A stretch of DNA of 64,000 nt from Mixophyes australis (Eukaryota; Chordata; Amphibia; Anura; Limnodynastidae). Numbering within the stretch: position 1 is the first letter of the stretch; each line of letters starts with the position of its first letter. The stretch is taken from assembly GCA_036250195.1 (NCBI GenBank), contig JAVHZZ010000010.1, positions 81,203,257 to 81,267,256 of the forward strand, given 5' to 3'. The notes below the pieces were generated by a model. That model saw only the letters and a list, made by a program, of their open reading frames with translations, did no database searches and was not told where the DNA came from. A program made the position numbers and the translations under genes. Positions 59,901 through 64,000 of the stretch are shown in pieces.

Positions 59901-60477
59901 TTTTGAAGTTCTTATTTCTCTAGCTGTTATCCTACGGGGTGGTAACATCTTTTGTGACCCCAAACTAATGGCTGATGGGCATTTTAGAACATCATGTTTT
60001 TCTACCAGGAAACCTTGTCATACTAAGGATGTGATCTGTTTAGTCAGTATAAGGTGAAAGCGAATGGAGAACACATTACTTATGTCACACCAAAACGATC
60101 CTGCTGTGAAAGACCAGCTTGTAATGTTGCAGGGGAACAGTGCACCCCATTCACTTTCATATTATGCTGAGAGTTTAAAATACCATGGCTTCCAAGTCAG
60201 AAAATCACAGCATTTTAAAACTCCCATCTGACACTGGCCTGAGGGTGGTTTTACACAAGAACTTATTACTCAGCAGAAAAAGATCTAGAGAAAGAAGTTC
60301 TTCAATATTTTAAAGCATAAATACAAAGGGAAATCATGGCTAAACTTATTAGGGATGAGGGGAATGGTTGATTAAGTTAATTAAAAATACTGACACATAG
60401 CATTAAATACAGTTATAACTACTACGAACTGACAGTATTAACGAACTATCAAAATTTTTAATTGATGTCTCACGGAC

Positions 60478-60650
60478 ATCAGTCAGTCAGTCTCACACAC
60501 GTCTGTCAGTCAGTCTCACGTCTGTCAGTCAGTCTCACACACTTCTGTCAGTAAGTCTCACACAGGTCTGTCAGTCAGTCTCACACATGTCTGTCAGTCA
60601 GTCTCATGTACGTTAGTCAGACAGTTACATGTACGTCAGTCAGTCTGTTA
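60478..60650 (+). repeat. CTGTCAGTCAGTCTCACA tandem repeat
   Basis: About eight imperfect units of 17-24 bases (GTCTGTCAGTCAGTCTCACA with varied ACAC and ATGT spacers). It abuts the left end of the second L2 copy. Confidence 0.9.
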
Positions 60651-60654
60651 CATA

Positions 60655-62703
60655 CATATTGCTGTCTATCTTCTCTCCCCCGATCCCCTTCCTAGTACCA
60701 CTGCACCTTTCGACCACTCATTTGCTAGTCCATCCTCTCCCCTTCTATCCTTCCTCTCCCTTCTCCTTTAGTCTTTCACAATGTCTCCTTGCTCCCTTCC
60801 AATATCCATCCTCACCCCCTGCCCTCATCTCCGTCCCTGATCCAGCCCACACCCACACACCAGTGTTATCCATATCTCCCCACTTCCCTCTCTCCCTTTC
60901 TTCTGTGCTCTCTGGAATTCTAGATCCATCTGCAACAAACTGCCCTCTATCCATGATCTCTTCATCTCCAACTCTCAACCTTCTTGTCATCACAGAAACC
61001 TGGCTTTCTTCCGCTGATACTGCTTCCCCCACTGCTCTCTCCTATGGGGGCCTCTATTTCACCCACTTAGACCTGATGACCGCCCAGGCGGTGGTAGGGG
61101 CATCCTCCTATCCCCCAATTATACCTTTCGTGTCATTTACCCTGAACCCTCACTTTCATTTTCCTCCTTTGAAGTCCACTCTATCCATCTCTTCTACCCC
61201 ATCCATCTCCATGTCTCAGTCATCTTCTGCCCCACCGGTCCCACTTCCCAATTTCTTGATAATTTTGCTGCCTGGCTTCTTCACTACCTCTCTTCAGACT
61301 CCCCTCCATCATCCTAGGTCACTTTAACATTCCCATTGACAGCCCCACAGACTCAGTGCCCATATGACTTCTTGCCTTTTCTTCCTCATTTGGCCTCTCA
61401 CAATGGACCTCTTCCCCACTCACTGTCTCGTCACTCCCTTGACCTTGTCTTCTCCCATCAATGTGCTCTTTTTAACTTCTCCAACTCTCCCTTCCCACTT
61501 TCCTTACATGGTTCCTTCAGTGCCACTGGAGGAAATCTCGTTCCTTTGCAGACTTCCTTTGTTTCAAGTTCATCCTCTCATCCTATAGTTCTGCTCTCTC
61601 CCTGGTTCAAAAATGATTCTTCAAGTTTCTCATCTGTTCACAGTCCTCCAATCCCTGCTGCCTTTTTGTCACTTTTAACACACTTCTTTGCCCGCCCTCC
61701 TCCCCTTCCATCCTCCCTTACGTCCACTGATTTTACCTACTTTTTTACTTCTGAAATTGAATCGGACACAAACTGTCCTCCTGCCATCACTCTTTTGCCA
61801 CCCCTACCATTCCATCCTCCTTTCCCTCCAGTTACCACCTCTTGTGCTTTTTCCACCCCACTATATGGGATGATGTCAATTCACTTACATTATCTTCTCC
61901 ACCCTCAACCTGACCCCTGGATCCCATCCCTTCTTACCTCCTTTGTTCCCTTTCCCCACTGTGAGCTCCAACCTTGCTCACATCTTCAAACTGTCCTTCT
62001 TCACTGGAATCTCCCCATCGTCTTTTTTTTTTTAAACTTTTTATTTATAACAGCAGATGTGTATAAAGCACAACAGTACATGTCATACATAGTTCCTAAG
62101 TACCAGGGTTACAAAATGTAGAAACTTCAGATAAGAAAAATAAAAAAAACATAAGAGCAACAGAAAACATATAAATATATTTTTTATATCCTAGTACATA
62201 CCGAGAGAGATTCAAAGATCTACAAAGTGAATACTGAGATAGAACGTTTTCCCACTTCCAAAAGTGCATCTAGTATCATTGTACATAACCAACGAATAGA
62301 ACAAACTGCCAGAATTTTTTATTTTTGCTGGGGGTACAGGGGGGAGGAGAGAAGCTCCCCATTGTCTTTTAAACATGCTCTTGTTTCACTCTTTCTTTAA
62401 AAAAACAATCTTGACTACCACTCATTTGCTAGTTCCTAGTACCCCTGCACCTTTCGATCACTCATTTGCTAGTCAATCCTCTCCCCTTCTATCATTCCTC
62501 TCTCTTAGTCTTTCACTGCCCTATTTCTCTTATGCCTTTTGCCTCCAAAATACTTGAGTGGCTTGTCTACAACCGTCTCAGTATCTACTTCTCTGACAAC
62601 TCCCTCCTTGATCCTCTCCAATCTAGTTTCTGCCCCCTCCACTCCATGCCTTTGCCAAAAGTCACCAATCATCTCCTCTCAGCCAAATCCAGGGGCCACT
62701 AGA
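60655..62703 (+). mobile_element. Second L2-clade LINE copy, older, interrupted
   Basis: Endonuclease-like piece: LNLLVITETWLSSADTASPT, then FDLVFS/LDLVFSHQCALFNFSN-type text (61430-61480). An RT N-terminal piece after the insertion includes LEWLVYNRLSIYFSDNSLLD, PLQSSFCPLHSMP and NHLLSAKSRGH. Many frameshifts; the catalytic RT core and 3' tail are missing, ending at the minisatellite. It is a different subfamily from the 55610 copy. An 85-base segment at 60689-60777 recurs at 62431-62515. Confidence 0.8.
62027..62354 (-). mobile_element. Antisense poly(A) retroposon inserted in the L2
   Basis: A T run at 62021-62032 (poly(A) on the minus strand), then AAACTTTTTATTTATAACAG. It is bounded by CTCCCCATCGTCTTTT (62011-62026) and CTCCCCATTGTCTTTT (62355-62370), a 16-bp duplication with one mismatch. 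Removing it restores L2 protein similarity (KLSFFTGISP to SSFKHALVS). It looks like a short LINE 3' end of L1 type; the family was not identified. Confidence 0.82.
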
Positions 62704-62736
62704 GAGGAACACACAGGAGCATTCGCTTTGCCCAGT

Positions 62737-63624
62737 TACTGCTAAACCCTTACCACATATGCTATGTCCTCACTTTGACAGCATGCCCACATACTACTGA
62801 ACCCTCACCAGATATGCTACGGATGTCCTCACTTTGGCAGCATGACCACGTACTACTGAACCCTCACCAGATATGCTATGGATGTTCTCACTTTAGCAGC
62901 ATGTCCACGTACTACTGAACCCTCACCAGATATGCTACGGATGTCCTCACTTTGGCAGCATGGCCACTTACTACTGAACCCTCACCAGATATGCTACGGA
63001 TGTCCTCACTTTGGCAGCATGACCACGTACTACTGAACCCTCACCAGATATGCTATGGATGTTCTCACTTTAGCAGCATGTCCACGTACTACTGAACCCT
63101 CACCAGATATGCTACGGATGTCCTCACATTGGCAGCATGGCCACTTACTACTGAACCCTCACCAGATATGCTACGGATTTCCTCACTTTGGCAGCATGGC
63201 CACATACTACTGAACCCTCACCAGATATGCTACAGATGTCCTCACTTTGGCAGCATGACCACGTACTACTGAACCCTCACCAGATATGCTATGGATGTTC
63301 TCACTTTAGCAGCATGTCCACGTACTACTGAACCCTCACCAGATATGCTACGGATGTCCTCACTTTGGCAGCATGGCCACTTACTACTGAACCCTCACCA
63401 GATATGCTATGGATGTTCTCACTTTAGCAGCATGTTCACATACTACTGAACCCTCACCAGATATGCTACGGATGTCCTCACTTTGGCAGCATGGCCACTT
63501 ACTACTGAACCCTCACCAGATATGCTATGGATGTCCTCACTTTAGCAGCATGTCCACGTACTACTGAACCCTCACCAGATATGCTATGCATGTCCTCACT
63601 TTGGCAGCATGGCCACTTACTACT
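62737..63624 (+). repeat. 59-bp minisatellite with A-B-C higher-order pattern, 15 copies
   Basis: The unit is TACTACTGAACCCTCACCAG, then ATATGCTACGGATGTCCTCA and CTTTGGCAGCATGACCACG. Three unit types recur in order: A (GGCAGCATGACCACG), B (TATGGATGTTCTC, AGCAGCATGTCCACG) and C (GGCAGCATGGCCACTT). The order seen after the first degenerate unit is ABC ABC C ABC BC BC. Confidence 0.95.
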
Positions 63625-64000
63625 ACATCACCAGTAATGTTATCAATGTTTACTTTGAGTGATGCCACCCCTTCCCCATAGAACCAGGAATGATAGCAGC
63701 TATTCTTCACTTTAGCATGAAGCCCATATAGTACCTCGTCTTGGACAGCACATTTATGGGAAAGATAAAAATGATGGTACTGATAAGGCAAATTCTTCTG
63801 AAATAAATATGAAGTCTTTAATGTATTCACATCATTTGTGGACACTTCTCAAGGTGAGAGAAGTGTGTCCTTGTGCAGACAAGTCAAAGCTTTTATACCT
63901 TTTAACATCATCTGTTACACAATGTAATGATATTTACGCATATTTATAGTTTCTAATATGGTAAAAAAGTTTCTACTTCACATTGGCTACCTTGAGATAA
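63625..64000. other. Right edge, no gene seen
   Basis: AT-rich. A 94-codon minus frame (63561-63845) overlaps the minisatellite edge and has no recognisable content. Confidence 0.6.

Noticed and set aside
60629..62121. Two large plus-strand frames (232 and 261 codons) rich in Pro, Ser and Leu
   Set aside because: They are pieces of a degenerate L2 read partly in the wrong frame. Real similarity is only local, and the second ends inside the inserted retroposon.
32000..64000. Neighbouring genes expected near CD81 in vertebrates (for example another tetraspanin upstream)
   Set aside because: I looked for tetraspanin transmembrane and CCG motifs on both strands and found none outside the four CD81 exons.

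Overview
This window is vertebrate nuclear DNA. It is most likely from an anuran amphibian: it combines a clear tetraspanin gene with L2-type LINEs, tRNA-headed SINEs carrying a V-SINE-like core, and a very dense population of short fold-back DNA transposons of kinds common in frog genomes. The species call is an inference. No bacterial or organellar features are present.

The only host gene I can support is the 5' half of CD81, on the minus strand. Exon 1 (31934-31999) carries the start codon. Exon 2 (2636-2750), exon 3 (1402-1499) and exon 4 (67-141) follow, all with GT/AG splice sites and phases that join without a break (codons 1-118). The remaining exons lie beyond the left edge. Intron 1 is about 29 kb and is packed with transposable elements and a 47-bp minisatellite. 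A GC- and pyrimidine-rich stretch just beyond the start codon (about 32000-32160) is the probable promoter and 5' leader.

From about 32.2 to 64 kb I see no host exon. This half is a repeat landscape. It holds a 31-bp minisatellite (33.15-34.03 kb), several hAT-like and Harbinger-like MITEs, and two copies of a poly(A)-tailed retroposon, one of which begins with a U2 snRNA-like head. It also holds a complete LTR-to-LTR endogenous retrovirus of gammaretrovirus-like type on the minus strand (46429-53912; 575-bp LTRs, 4-bp target duplication, decayed pol). Further right are a 5'-truncated L2 LINE with a well-preserved reverse-transcriptase domain (55.6-58.4 kb), a second older L2 copy interrupted by an antisense poly(A) retroposon (60.65-62.7 kb), and a 59-bp minisatellite with higher-order structure (62.74-63.62 kb).

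The elements interact. The SINEs and the L2 LINE end in related 3' tails, consistent with SINE mobilisation by L2 machinery. Several elements are nested: a SINE in a MITE, an L2 piece inside a fold-back DNA element, and a poly(A) retroposon in an L2. The most unusual object is the U2-headed retroposon family.
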